48,070 bases of DNA from Elusimicrobiota bacterium (GTDB taxonomy: Bacteria; Elusimicrobiota; Elusimicrobia; UBA1565). Position 1 is the first letter of the stretch; each line of letters starts with the position of its first letter. Position numbers and translations under genes: made by a program. Below the pieces are notes generated by a model. It was not told the DNA's origin. It did no database searches and saw nothing but the letters and a program-made list of their open reading frames with translations. Location: contig DMEZ01000049.1 of the NCBI GenBank assembly GCA_003450735.1, positions 1 to 48,070 of the forward strand. The letters run 5' to 3'. Shown here one piece after another: positions 7,705 through 16,266 of the stretch.

Positions 7705-8884
7705 AGCTTCGCTGGCCTTCTTCTGCCTGGCCCTGCCGCTCACTATCGCCGGAGCGAACCTGGGCTGGGGGCTCGCGCTGGCCGCGATGCTCTTCCTGGC
7801 CCGGGGCCGGCCGGGCTGGGAGGCCCTGCGCAGCCCGCTCGAGGCCCCGCTCTGGATCTACCTGGGCGTCTGCCTCGCCTCGGCCCTGCTGGGCGTGGAC
7901 GCGGCGCACAGCCTGCGCGCCTTCCACAAGGAGGCGCACAAGCTCTGGCTCTACTACCTCCTCGCCTTCGCCTTCGCCTGGGCGTTGAGCGCCGAAGGCC
8001 GCGCTTTGCGCACGCTCCTCCTCTCCCTTTCCGCCGGCTTCGCCGCGGCCGCCCTCCTCGGCTGCGGGCAGTGGCTGGCCTCCGCCCTCGGCCCCGGCGC
8101 GCTGGGCCGGGCGCACGCCTTCGTCCACCCGGTCACCTACGGCGAGCAGATGGCCGTCGGCTTCCTGGGGGCCTTCGCGTTCCTGCTCAGCCCCTCCGAG
8201 GAGACCTCCAGCGGGCGGGGCCGGCGCGCGGTCTGGGCGCTGGCCGCCCTGCTCGGCGCGGCCCTGCTGCTCTCGAACACCCGCGGCGCGGCGCTCGGCG
8301 CCGCGGCGGGGGCCGCGGCCGTCCTCTTCTTCACGAAAGGCTGGCGGCGCTGGAGCGTCCTGGCGGCGGCGGTCTTCGCCGCCGTCGTCGCCGTGATGGA
8401 GGGACTGGCCATGCTCTCGGGACGCTCCCTCGTCGGCGAGTTGACGGGCTCCGCGCCCTCCCAGAACCAGCTCATGCGTCTGACGCTCTGGAGCGTGGCC
8501 TGGAGCATGGCCGCCGACCACCCCTGGACGGGCGTCGGGCTGGCCAACTACCGGACCGCCTTCAACACGTACTACGGCGGCCCCCTCGACGGCCGGGAGA
8601 CCACCTGGGGGGACGCGCACAACCTCTTCTTCCACCAGCTCGCCGAGCGGGGCCTCCTGGGCCTGGGGGCGCTGCTGCTCCTGCTCGGGGTTCTTTGGTG
8701 GAGGGCCTTTCAGCGCGCTCGAGAGGATGCCGGCGCCCTCAACCTCTGGGCCCTCGGGACGGCCACGGCCCTGCCGGTCATGAGCCTGACCGAGAGCGCC
8801 CTCCAGGTCGAACTGGTCTGGATGCTCGTCTGGACAATCTGGCTGCTGGCCGAGGCTCAGCACCGCCGGCGGAGGACGGCATGA
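7682..8884 (+). CDS. O-antigen ligase-like membrane protein (WaaL/Wzy_C)
   Basis: The 400-residue protein is almost entirely hydrophobic, with about ten to twelve predicted membrane spans. One larger periplasmic loop lies before the conserved Wzy_C segment WGDAHNLFFHQLAERGLLGL. The histidine and arginine in this stretch match the residues implicated in WaaL activity. The family either joins undecaprenyl-linked polymer to the lipid A core or polymerises O-units, and sequence alone does not separate these. Its place between lpxK and gmhB in an LPS cluster favours ligase. It begins 23 nt inside lpxK and ends in an ATGA overlap with gmhB. Confidence 0.85.
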   Translation: MSGTDPLKASLAFFCLALPLTIAGANLGWGLALAAMLFLARGRPGWEALRSPLEAPLWIYLGVCLASALLGVDAAHSLRAFHKEAHKLWLYYLLAFAFAWALSAEGRALRTLLLSLSAGFAAAALLGCGQWLASALGPGALGRAHAFVHPVTYGEQMAVGFLGAFAFLLSPSEETSSGRGRRAVWALAALLGAALLLSNTRGAALGAAAGAAAVLFFTKGWRRWSVLAAAVFAAVVAVMEGLAMLSGRSLVGELTGSAPSQNQLMRLTLWSVAWSMAADHPWTGVGLANYRTAFNTYYGGPLDGRETTWGDAHNLFFHQLAERGLLGLGALLLLLGVLWWRAFQRAREDAGALNLWALGTATALPVMSLTESALQVELVWMLVWTIWLLAEAQHRRRRTA

Positions 8885-9432
8885 AGCATCCAGTTATATT
8901 CCTGGACCGCGACGGGACGCTCATCTACGACCGCCCCGGCTTCTACCTCCGGCGCCCGGAGCAGGTGCGGCTCTACCGCTTCACGGCCGAGGCGCTGCGC
9001 CTCCTGCGCCGGGCGGGCTTCAAGCTCGTCGTCGTCTCCAACCAATCCGGCATCGGCCGCGGCTATCTGGGTCTGGAGATGCTCCGGCGCATCCACCTCC
9101 GGCTGAAGGCCGAGTTGAAGGAGCGCGGGGCGAGGCTCGACGGCTTCTACTTCTGTCCGCACCATCCCGACGACGCCTGCCGCTGCCGGAAGCCCTCTCC
9201 GTTTTTGGCGCTCAAAGCCGTCCGGGAACTCGGGCTGACCCTGAAGGGCTCCTTCGTGGTCGGGGACAAGAAGGCCGACGCGGACCTCGCCCGGGCGCTC
9301 GGCGTCCCCTCGGTGCATCTGAAGACCGGCCACGGGCGCTCGCAGCGGGAGCGCTACGGCCCTCGGCTGGGCGCGACGCACCGCTCGCCCCACCTGCTCG
9401 CGGCCGCCCGCTGGATCCTGAGGCGCTCATGA
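8881..9432 (+). CDS. gmhB: D-glycero-D-manno-heptose-1,7-bisphosphate 7-phosphatase
   Basis: GmhB removes the 7-phosphate from heptose bisphosphate in the ADP-heptose pathway, in the cytosol. This 183-residue HAD protein has the catalytic FLDRDGTL (nucleophile D9, acid D11), the SNQSGIGRG motif 2 and VGDKKADADLA as motif 4. A structural zinc site C92-x-H94...C100-x-C102 is intact, which separates GmhB from general HAD phosphatases. The related histidinol phosphatases share this fold, but the surrounding LPS genes and rfaE1 downstream favour GmhB. The start overlaps the previous stop by ATGA. Confidence 0.92.
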   Translation: MKHPVIFLDRDGTLIYDRPGFYLRRPEQVRLYRFTAEALRLLRRAGFKLVVVSNQSGIGRGYLGLEMLRRIHLRLKAELKERGARLDGFYFCPHHPDDACRCRKPSPFLALKAVRELGLTLKGSFVVGDKKADADLARALGVPSVHLKTGHGRSQRERYGPRLGATHRSPHLLAAARWILRRS

Positions 9433-9839
9433 GGCTCACCCGGCTCGGCTGGACCGCCCTCGCCGTCTTCCTGCTCTTCTTCGCCCACCCGCGCTCCCTT
9501 TGGCTCAACAACCTCGGCCTGCTCATCCTGCTCTGGGGCCTGGCCCTCCGCCTCCGGGCGGCGGGAACGGCTCAGCCTCCCCCCGCCCTGGGCACGCTCC
9601 TGATCGCCCTCGCCTTCGCGCTGATGTGCACCTCGCTGAGGCATTGGTTCTCCTCCCTGCTCGTCTGGGCGGCCTTCGCGGCCTTCCTCAAGCGCTTCCC
9701 TCGCGGGCCGCTAGAGGGAGCCTGGCCGAGCGGCGATTTCTCCTGGGACCTCGCCGTGCGCGCCGGAGAGAAGCGGGTTTTGATCCTCGTCCTGGCCGCG
9801 GCCTTCTATCTTCGCTTCAAGATGGTGTACACATGGTGA
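9429..9839 (+). CDS. Small polytopic membrane protein of unknown function
   Basis: I do not recognise this 136-residue protein. It has about four hydrophobic segments (residues 7-18, 27-40, 53-66 and 72-86) and a last one near 118-128, separated by short arginine-rich loops. It overlaps gmhB by ATGA and the next gene by 7 nt, so it is embedded in the LPS operon and almost certainly co-translated with its neighbours. The distribution of positive charge suggests an inner-membrane protein. A helper role for the adjacent DUF3108-like protein or the TMTC-like transferase is possible, but nothing in the sequence shows it. Confidence 0.75.
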   Translation: MRLTRLGWTALAVFLLFFAHPRSLWLNNLGLLILLWGLALRLRAAGTAQPPPALGTLLIALAFALMCTSLRHWFSSLLVWAAFAAFLKRFPRGPLEGAWPSGDFSWDLAVRAGEKRVLILVLAAAFYLRFKMVYTW

Positions 9840-10663
9840 CGACCCTGCTGCTGCTCGCGCTGACCTTGCCGGCCGCGGCCGAGGAGGCGGTCATTGTCTC
9901 GTCTTTGCCCCTGAGCGGCGCGGCGTTCCCCTCCCCGCAGGAGCTCGTGCGCGGGCCCGCGGCCTTCCCGCCGGGGACGGTCGTCCCCGCCTGGTTCCCC
10001 GAGGCGCTCGAGTTCGAGATCAAGTGGGGCCTTCTCATGGTCGGCTGGGCGTCCCTGAGGATGCAGGAGGTCGTGGATTTCGCCGGGACGCCGGCCTTCC
10101 GCATCGTCTCCGAGGCCTGGTCCAACAAGTTCTGCGACGCCTTCTACAAGGTGCGGGACATCAACGAGTCGTGGATCCGCACCTCCGACCACGCCTCGCT
10201 GGGCTACTCGAAGAAGCTGAGGGAAGGGCAGTTCTTCCGCGACGAGTGGGTGCGCTTCGACTACCCGGGCAACACCTTCACCTCGCACAAGATCGACCGC
10301 GACGGCACGGTGACCCCCTCGAGCGGGACCATCCCGGGGACCGTGCAGGACATCCTCTCGAGCGTCTACTTTATCCGGCCCAAGGCGCTCAAGGTGGGCG
10401 AGGAGGTCATCCTCGACGTCAACGACAAGTCCAACTGGCCTCTCGTCGTCCGGGTCGTCCGCAGGCAGAAGATCACCGTCCCCGCGGGGACGTTCAACAC
10501 CGTCCTCGTCGAGCCCGCCCTGCGCAAGGAAGGGCTCTTCATCCAGAAGGGCAAGAAGCTCGAGATCTGGCTGACCGACGACGAGAGGCACATGCCGGTG
10601 CTCATGCGCGTGGAGGTCTTCTTCGGCCACATCTCGGCGTACCTGAGGAAGATCGGGAAGTAG
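9833..10663 (+). CDS. DUF3108-family exported protein
   Basis: The 276-residue protein starts at ATG 9833 and has a short signal peptide (MVTTLLLLALTLPAAAEE). The mature part has the character of DUF3108: LEFEIKWGLLMVGWASLRM, later VQDILSSVYFIRP, then TVPAGTFNTVLVEP and LEIWLTDDERHMPVLMRVE. Such proteins are predicted periplasmic beta-rich domains, often found near envelope biogenesis genes; the molecular role is not established. It overlaps the preceding gene by 7 nt and is 1 nt from the next start. The setting suggests a periplasmic factor in LPS maturation or transport, which is inference. Confidence 0.85.
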   Translation: MVTTLLLLALTLPAAAEEAVIVSSLPLSGAAFPSPQELVRGPAAFPPGTVVPAWFPEALEFEIKWGLLMVGWASLRMQEVVDFAGTPAFRIVSEAWSNKFCDAFYKVRDINESWIRTSDHASLGYSKKLREGQFFRDEWVRFDYPGNTFTSHKIDRDGTVTPSSGTIPGTVQDILSSVYFIRPKALKVGEEVILDVNDKSNWPLVVRVVRRQKITVPAGTFNTVLVEPALRKEGLFIQKGKKLEIWLTDDERHMPVLMRVEVFFGHISAYLRKIGK

Positions 10664-10664
10664 C

Positions 10665-12050
10665 TTGAGCTTCAGGCTCCGCGCCGCTCTCGTCGCCGGG
10701 GCCGCCCTGCTCGTCTACGGCCTCACCCTCGCCGCCGCCCCCTTCTACGACGACCAGGTCTTCATCCAGGGCAACCCCCTCTTCGACATGCCCTTCGGGA
10801 CCTTCCTGAGCGCCCTCGTCTCGCGCGGCTACTTCCTCCTCACGGGCGAGCGCACCTGGCAGCCCCTGGTGACCCTCTTCCATTACTTCACGCACGAGCG
10901 CGCGTGGCTCTTCCGCCTGGCCGGCATCCTCCTCCACGCCCTCAACGCCGTCCTCGTGACCTTCTACGCCCGCCGCCTCCTCAAGGACGACGCCCGGGCC
11001 CTGCTCGCGGGCCTGCTCTTCGCCTTCTTCCCGCCGAGCACCGAGGCCGTCGCCGTCTCCGCCTTCAAAGGCCATCCCGCCGCCTTCGCCTTCATCCTGG
11101 CGGCCCTGCTGGCCTGGGAGGCCGAGAGCGTCCTGGTCTACGTCTTCTTCGCCCTCGGCCTGCTCTGCAAGGAGACCGCCCTGCTCATCCCCGCCCTGGC
11201 CCTCCTGCGCCGGCGCCTGAAGCCGGCCCAGTGGGCGCTCTTCGGAGCCATCGCCCTGGCCTACCTGGGGATCCGCTTCCTCTATCTTCTTCCCGTCCCG
11301 CCCGGCGGGCCGCTCGTCCCCGCGGGCAAGGCGAGCGTCCTCTCCTTCGGCTGGTACCTCCTCCGCCTGCTCTGGCCGCACCCCTTGTGCCTTGAGAGTT
11401 CCCTGCCCTCGGGCTGGACCTATCCTCTCATCGCGGCCCTTTACCTCGGCGCCCTGGCTTGCGCCCGGAACGCTCTCCTGGCCTGGGTGGGCTTAGGGCT
11501 CCTCCCCTTCCTGCATCTCGTGCCCTTCGCCAACTACAGCCCGGTAGCCGACCGCTATCTTTACCTTTCCGCGGCCGGCTTCTGCCTGCTCTTGGCGAGG
11601 CTCCCCAAGGCCGCCCTGGCCGCCGTCCTCGTCGCCTGGGGCGCGCTGAGCCTCCAGCGCAACGCGCTCTACTCCGACCCCGAGGGACTCGCGGAGCAGA
11701 CGGCCGCCTGCGCCCCGCGCAATCCCCGCGCCCAGGCCATGCTCGGCGGATTCTACGCGGACCGAAAAAGGGACTTCCCGAAAGCCCTGGCCTGCTTCGA
11801 GCGGGCCTTCGCCCTCGACCCGTCCTACCGCACCCGCCTCGACGAGCCCGGCTTGAGCCATATCGAAGGAGCGCCCTATATCCTGGGCTCGCTGAAGCTG
11901 GCCTTGGGAGACGCCTCTGGAGCCGAAGCCCTCCTCCGCAAAGGGCTGGAGGAAGGCCTCGGCCACCCCGACGCGCTCAAAGCCAGGCACTCAGCCGCCC
12001 TGCTGCTGATGGAGCGGGAGAAGGCCGCCCGTTCCCGGCGAAAACGCTGA
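10665..12050 (+). CDS. TMTC/PMT-like GT-C membrane glycosyltransferase with C-terminal TPRs
   Basis: This 461-residue protein begins at TTG 10665, one base after the previous stop. Residues 1-330 are about ten membrane spans. The first external loop carries PFYDDQVFIQGNP with Asp-Asp at 29-30, matching the catalytic acidic pair of GT-C enzymes and of the TMTC/PMT group. Residues from about 350 form TPR-like helices (ALACFERAFALDPSY, then LGDASGAEALLRKGLEE). The architecture, polytopic GT-C plus soluble TPRs, is that of TMTC-like proteins that use polyprenyl-phosphate sugars. The target could be lipid A or core (as for ArnT) or exported proteins. The LPS location favours the first, without proof. 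Confidence 0.75.
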   Translation: MSFRLRAALVAGAALLVYGLTLAAAPFYDDQVFIQGNPLFDMPFGTFLSALVSRGYFLLTGERTWQPLVTLFHYFTHERAWLFRLAGILLHALNAVLVTFYARRLLKDDARALLAGLLFAFFPPSTEAVAVSAFKGHPAAFAFILAALLAWEAESVLVYVFFALGLLCKETALLIPALALLRRRLKPAQWALFGAIALAYLGIRFLYLLPVPPGGPLVPAGKASVLSFGWYLLRLLWPHPLCLESSLPSGWTYPLIAALYLGALACARNALLAWVGLGLLPFLHLVPFANYSPVADRYLYLSAAGFCLLLARLPKAALAAVLVAWGALSLQRNALYSDPEGLAEQTAACAPRNPRAQAMLGGFYADRKRDFPKALACFERAFALDPSYRTRLDEPGLSHIEGAPYILGSLKLALGDASGAEALLRKGLEEGLGHPDALKARHSAALLLMEREKAARSRRKR

Positions 12051-12056
12051 ATTATG

Positions 12057-12062
12057 TATACT
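12057..12062 (+). promoter_or_regulatory. Possible internal promoter before rfaE1
   Basis: TATACT lies in the short AT-rich gap 12051-12077, 15 nt before the rfaE1 start codon. No -35 hexamer is seen 16-18 nt upstream and no TGn extension, so this is weak. It would start a second transcript for the nucleotide-sugar and Lpt half of the operon. The same gap carries AAAGG, a modest ribosome binding site. Confidence 0.3.
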
Positions 12063-12077
12063 TGATGAAAGGCCGGC

Positions 12078-13073
12078 ATGGATAAAGACTTCCCCTCCGC
12101 CAAGCGGCTGCTCAGCATCATCGACAGGTTCCCGGGCAAGAGCGTCCTCGTCCTGGGAGACCTCATGCTCGACCAGTTCATCCGCGGCAAGGTCCTCCGC
12201 ATCTCTCCCGAGGCCCCCGTGCCCGTGGTGAACGTCCGCGAGGAGAGCCACCTGCCCGGCGGCGCGGGGAACGTCTGCTGCAACCTGGCCGCCCTGGGCG
12301 CGAAGCCCGCCGTGTTCGGCGTCGTGGGCGCCGACGCCGCCGGAGAGCACCTGCTCGAGGACCTCGCCGAGCGAGGCGTGGACGTCGGCGGCGTCCGCAG
12401 GGACGCCTCCCGCGTGACCACCCAGAAGGTGCGGGTCATCGCCGAGCACCAGCAGGTCGTCCGCTTCGACCGCGAGGCGCCGGGGCACCTCTCGTCGCAC
12501 ACCCTTTCCCTCCTCAGCGAGCAGCTCGCCGAGCGGGTGAAGAGCGCGCACGCCCTCGTCATCTCGGACTACGGCAAGGGCGTCGTCACCCCGCTGGTCG
12601 TCCAGCGCGCCGTCCGCGCGGCCCACCGCAGGGGCATCCCCGTGGTCGTGGACCCCAAGGTCGAGCACTTCCACCGCTACAAGGGCGTCGACTGCATGAC
12701 CCCCAACACCCAGGAGGCCTGGCAGGGCATGCGGACCCTGCCTCCGGCCGACGAGCCCGCCCTCCGGGCCCTGGGCCGCAGGATCCTCAAGGCTTTGCGC
12801 GTCCGATTCCTCCTCATCACCCGCGGAGAGAAAGGCATGTCTTTGTTCCAGCACGGCAAGCCCGTGCGCGACATCCCCACCCAGGCCAAGGAAGTCTACG
12901 ACGTGACGGGCGCCGGGGATACCGTCACGAGCGTGATGGCCCTGGCCCTCGCCTCCGGCGCCGCCCCCTTCGAGGCCGCCGTGGTCTCGAACGCCGCGGC
13001 CGGCGTCGTGGTCGGCAAGCTGGGGACGGCGACGGTCAGCCTCGCCGAGCTGAAGAGCGCCGTCCGCCGATGA
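12078..13073 (+). CDS. rfaE1: D-glycero-beta-D-manno-heptose-7-phosphate kinase (HldE kinase domain only)
   Basis: RfaE1 phosphorylates heptose 7-phosphate at C1 in the ADP-heptose pathway. The 331-residue protein is a PfkB-family kinase: VLVLGDLMLDQFIRGKV near the start, PGGAGNVCCNLAALG at 60-74, SDYGKGVV and the C-terminal signature DVTGAGDT (275-282, catalytic Asp281). It stops after the kinase domain, so the nucleotidyltransferase half of bifunctional HldE is absent and must be a separate gene elsewhere. The next gene starts in an ATGA overlap. Together with gmhB in the same operon this gives two of the steps to ADP-heptose; GmhA and the adenylyltransferase are not in the window. Confidence 0.93.
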   Translation: MDKDFPSAKRLLSIIDRFPGKSVLVLGDLMLDQFIRGKVLRISPEAPVPVVNVREESHLPGGAGNVCCNLAALGAKPAVFGVVGADAAGEHLLEDLAERGVDVGGVRRDASRVTTQKVRVIAEHQQVVRFDREAPGHLSSHTLSLLSEQLAERVKSAHALVISDYGKGVVTPLVVQRAVRAAHRRGIPVVVDPKVEHFHRYKGVDCMTPNTQEAWQGMRTLPPADEPALRALGRRILKALRVRFLLITRGEKGMSLFQHGKPVRDIPTQAKEVYDVTGAGDTVTSVMALALASGAAPFEAAVVSNAAAGVVVGKLGTATVSLAELKSAVRR

Positions 13074-13837
13074 AGACCACCCTCGTCGTCATCCCGGCCC
13101 GGCTGGCCTCGACCCGCCTGCCGGGCAAGGTGCTCAGATCCCTGGGGGGACGCCCCGTCGTCGAGTGGTGCCGCCAGGCCGCGCTCAAGGCCGGCATCGG
13201 CCCGGTCGTCGTCGCCACCGACCACCCCGAGGTGCTCCGGGCCGTGGAGGCCCGCGGAGGGACGGCCGTCCTGACGTCCGAGGACTGCCGCTCGGGCACC
13301 GACCGCGTCCACGCCGCCCTGCGCGTCCTCGAGCGGGCGCACCGGCGGCGCTACGAGTTCATCGTCAACCTCCAGGGCGACGAGCCCTTCATCCAGCCCT
13401 CCACGGTCCGGGGGGTGGCCGAGCTCCTCTGGAAGGGCGCCCCCATGGCCACCGCGGTCGTTGCGACGGCCGACCCCCGCGAGGTGCGCGATCCCAACGT
13501 GGTCAAGGTCGCTTTGGCCGCCAGCGGCCGCTGTTTGTATTTCTCCCGGGCCCCCATCCCCTTCAAGCGCCCGCACAAGGACGGCGGCGACGGGCCCGCG
13601 CCGGCTTTCCGGCACATCGGCATCTACGGCTATTCCCGCAAGGCGTTGGAGCGCTTCGTGAGTCTGCCGCCCTCGGGGCTCGAGAAGCTCGAGAGCCTGG
13701 AGCAGCTGCGCGCCCTCGAGGACGGCATGGCCATCTTCGCCTGCCGCACGCGCGAGCGCGTCCTCGCCATCGATACCGCTGCGGACCTGCGCAGGGCCTC
13801 GCATCGACTCAAGGCCCAGGAGCGCCATGTCGCCTAA
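13070..13837 (+). CDS. kdsB: 3-deoxy-manno-octulosonate cytidylyltransferase
   Basis: KdsB activates Kdo with CTP to CMP-Kdo in the cytosol, the donor for the first Kdo transfer to lipid A. The 255-residue protein has the expected length. It carries IPARLASTRLPGK at its N-terminus (nucleotide loop), the EDCRSGTDRV stretch, NLQGDEPF with the metal-binding acid, and YFSRAPIPF. It starts by ATGA overlap with rfaE1 and overlaps pyrG by 11 nt. The placement of CTP synthase directly after it couples supply of its co-substrate. Confidence 0.95.
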   Translation: MKTTLVVIPARLASTRLPGKVLRSLGGRPVVEWCRQAALKAGIGPVVVATDHPEVLRAVEARGGTAVLTSEDCRSGTDRVHAALRVLERAHRRRYEFIVNLQGDEPFIQPSTVRGVAELLWKGAPMATAVVATADPREVRDPNVVKVALAASGRCLYFSRAPIPFKRPHKDGGDGPAPAFRHIGIYGYSRKALERFVSLPPSGLEKLESLEQLRALEDGMAIFACRTRERVLAIDTAADLRRASHRLKAQERHVA

Positions 13838-15443
13838 GTTCATCTTCGTGACGGGAGGAGTCGTCAGCTCGCTGGGGAAGGGCATCAGCGCGGCGTCGCT
13901 CGCGAAGCTGATGAAGAGCCGCGGCCTCTCGGTGACCTGCGTGAAGTGCGACCCCTACATCAACGTCGACCCCGGCACCATGAACCCCTACCAGCACGGG
14001 GAAGTGTTCGTCACCGACGACGGCGCCGAGACGGACCTCGACCTCGGCCACTACGAGCGCTTCCTCGACGTGGACTTCAGCCGCCAGAACAACTTCACCG
14101 CCGGGCAGGTCTACGAGACCGTCATCACCCGCGAGCGCCGCGGGGACTTCCTCGGGGCGACCGTCCAGGTCATCCCGCACATCACCGACGAGATCAAGCG
14201 GCGCTTCCAGGCCGCTTCCAAGGGCGCGGACATCGTCATCATCGAGATCGGCGGCACGGTGGGCGACATCGAGAGCCTGCCCTTCCTGGAAGCCGCGCGC
14301 CAGCTGGCGTTGGACCTCGGCAAGGACAATGTCCTCTTCATCCACGTGACGCTCCTGCCCTTCATCAAGGCCTCCGAGGAGCTCAAGACCAAGCCCACCC
14401 AGCACTCCGTCGGCAAGCTCCGCGAGATCGGCATCAACCCGGATATCATCATCTGCCGCTCCGAGCGCCCCGTGTCGGCCGAGCTCAAGGCCAAGATCTC
14501 CCTCTTCTGCAGCGTCCACCGCGACGCCGTGGTCGAGGCCCCGGACGCCGCGACCATCTACGAGGTCCCGCTCCTCTTCCAGCGCCAGGCCCTCGACGAG
14601 CAGGTGCTGATGCTCCTGCGCAAGCGCGCCCCGACCCGGGACATGGAGACCTGGCGGGCCCTGGTCGAGAAGATCAAGAACCCTCGCCGCGAGGTCGCCA
14701 TCGCCCTGGCGGGGAAGTACACCGAGCTCAAGGACGCCTACAAATCCGTCCACGAGGCCCTGCTGCACGGCGGCATCGCCAACGACGCCCGCGTCCACGT
14801 CCGCTACGTGGACGTCCAGTCTCCCCGCCTCGAAGCGGACCTGGAGGGCATGCACGGCATCCTCGTCCCCGGAGGGTTCGGCGACCGCGGCATCGAGGGC
14901 AAGCTCAGGGTCATCCGCTACGCGCGCGAGCGAGGCGTCCCCTTCTTCGGCCTCTGCCTGGGCCTCCAGCTCACGGTCATCGAGTTCGCCCGGAACGTGC
15001 TGGGCCTCGCGGGCGCGAACTCCACCGAGTTCGACCCCAAGACCCGCCACCCCGTCATCGACCTGCTTCCCGAGCAGAAGCGGGTGAAGGACAAGGGCGC
15101 CTCGATGCGCCTGGGGGCCTACTCCTGCGCCCTGCGCAAGGGGACGCTCGCCCAGCGGACGTACGGCGCCGCCCTGGTCCACGAGCGCCACCGCCACCGC
15201 TTCGAGTACAACAGCCGCTTCCGCCAGGCTCTGGAGAAGGCGGGGCTCCTCGTCTCGGGCGTCCACGCCCCCAAGAACCTCCCGGAGATCGTCGAGCTCA
15301 AGGGCCACCCCTGGTTTTTGGCCGTGCAGTTCCACCCGGAGTTCAAGTCCCGGCCGGAGCGCCCGCATCCGCTCTTCGCCGGCTTCGTCGGCGCCGCGCT
15401 CGAGCGCGCGCAGGAAGCCCCTCTCGCCCATGCCAAGCAATAG
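13827..15443 (+). CDS. pyrG: CTP synthase
   Basis: PyrG makes CTP from UTP, ATP and glutamine. The 538-residue protein is full length. The N-terminal synthetase domain starts with KFIFVTGGVVSSLGKGI and has DPYINVDPGTMNPYQHGEVFV, followed by the UTP/CTP-site region GGTVGDIES. The C-terminal class I amidotransferase has GGFGDRGIEGK, the nucleophile cysteine in FFGLCLGLQ and the His-Glu pair in VQFHPEF. It overlaps kdsB by 11 nt and kdsA by 14 nt. pyrG next to kds genes is a known arrangement in several Gram-negative phyla, linking CTP to CMP-Kdo formation. Confidence 0.97.
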   Translation: MSPKFIFVTGGVVSSLGKGISAASLAKLMKSRGLSVTCVKCDPYINVDPGTMNPYQHGEVFVTDDGAETDLDLGHYERFLDVDFSRQNNFTAGQVYETVITRERRGDFLGATVQVIPHITDEIKRRFQAASKGADIVIIEIGGTVGDIESLPFLEAARQLALDLGKDNVLFIHVTLLPFIKASEELKTKPTQHSVGKLREIGINPDIIICRSERPVSAELKAKISLFCSVHRDAVVEAPDAATIYEVPLLFQRQALDEQVLMLLRKRAPTRDMETWRALVEKIKNPRREVAIALAGKYTELKDAYKSVHEALLHGGIANDARVHVRYVDVQSPRLEADLEGMHGILVPGGFGDRGIEGKLRVIRYARERGVPFFGLCLGLQLTVIEFARNVLGLAGANSTEFDPKTRHPVIDLLPEQKRVKDKGASMRLGAYSCALRKGTLAQRTYGAALVHERHRHRFEYNSRFRQALEKAGLLVSGVHAPKNLPEIVELKGHPWFLAVQFHPEFKSRPERPHPLFAGFVGAALERAQEAPLAHAKQ

Positions 15444-16266
15444 GCCCGTCCGCATCGCGAAGCTCACCGCCTCCAACGAGGGCCCCCTCGTCTTCATCGC
15501 GGGGCTCTGCGCCCTCGAATCCGCCGAGCTGCTCGGCCGGGTCGGCCGCGCCCTGAAGGCCGCCTTCGCCAGGGCGGGGGCGCGCTGGGTGCTCAAGTGC
15601 AGCTTCGACAAGGCCAACCGCTCCTCGCGCAAGTCCTTCCGAGGCCGCGGCCTCGCCTACGCCCTGGAAGCCTTCGCCAAGGTCAAGGCGGAGCTTGCGA
15701 TTCCCCTCCTCACCGACATCCACGAGCCCTGGCAGGCCGAGCAGGCCGCCCGGGTCGCCGACGTCCTCCAGATCCCGGCCTTCCTCTGCCGCCAGACCGA
15801 CCTCGTGGTCGCGGCCGCCAGGACCGGCGCCGCCGTGAACATCAAGAAGGGGCAGTTCCTCGCCCCCTGGGACATGCGCAACGCCGCGGACAAGGCCGCC
15901 TCCGCCGGCTGCCGCCGCCTCCTCCTGACCGAGCGCGGCTCGAGCTTCGGCTACGGGAACCTCATCGTGGACATGCGCTCCCTGAGCGTCCTGCGGGGTC
16001 TCGGCTGGCCCGTGGTCTTCGACGCGACCCACGCCTGCCAGCTCCCGGGTGCGCTCGGCGAGGCGACCGGCGGAGAGAGCCGTCACATCCCGGTCCTCGC
16101 CCGGGCCGCGGTGGCCGCCGGGGTCGCCGCCGTCTCCTTCGAGACGCACCCCGACCCGAGCCGCGCCCTCTCCGACGGCCCGAACAGCCTCCCCCTCTCG
16201 CAGGTCGCCCGCCTCGCGAAAGACCTCGTCGCCATCGACCGCCTCGTCAAAAGGATGACCCTATGA
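15430..16266 (+). CDS. kdsA: 3-deoxy-8-phosphooctulonate (Kdo-8-P) synthase, metal-type
   Basis: KdsA condenses arabinose 5-phosphate with phosphoenolpyruvate to Kdo-8-phosphate. The 278-residue protein has FIAGLCALES near residues 22-31, SFDKANRSSRKSFRG, LTDIHEPWQAE, RQTDLVVAAARTG, NIKKGQF and DATHACQLPGA. Cys27 occupies the place held by cysteine in metal-dependent enzymes and by asparagine in the metal-independent E. coli type, so this is probably a metal-dependent KdsA. The family's usual proline before this cysteine is leucine here. KdsC, the phosphatase for the next step, is not adjacent. The gene overlaps pyrG by 14 nt and the next gene by ATGA. Confidence 0.95.
   Translation: MPSNRPVRIAKLTASNEGPLVFIAGLCALESAELLGRVGRALKAAFARAGARWVLKCSFDKANRSSRKSFRGRGLAYALEAFAKVKAELAIPLLTDIHEPWQAEQAARVADVLQIPAFLCRQTDLVVAAARTGAAVNIKKGQFLAPWDMRNAADKAASAGCRRLLLTERGSSFGYGNLIVDMRSLSVLRGLGWPVVFDATHACQLPGALGEATGGESRHIPVLARAAVAAGVAAVSFETHPDPSRALSDGPNSLPLSQVARLAKDLVAIDRLVKRMTL

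Noticed and set aside
13809..15632. Minus-strand reading frame of 607 codons opposite pyrG
   Set aside because: It covers the whole of CTP synthase and parts of kdsA and kdsB, which are certain; its own product has no domain.
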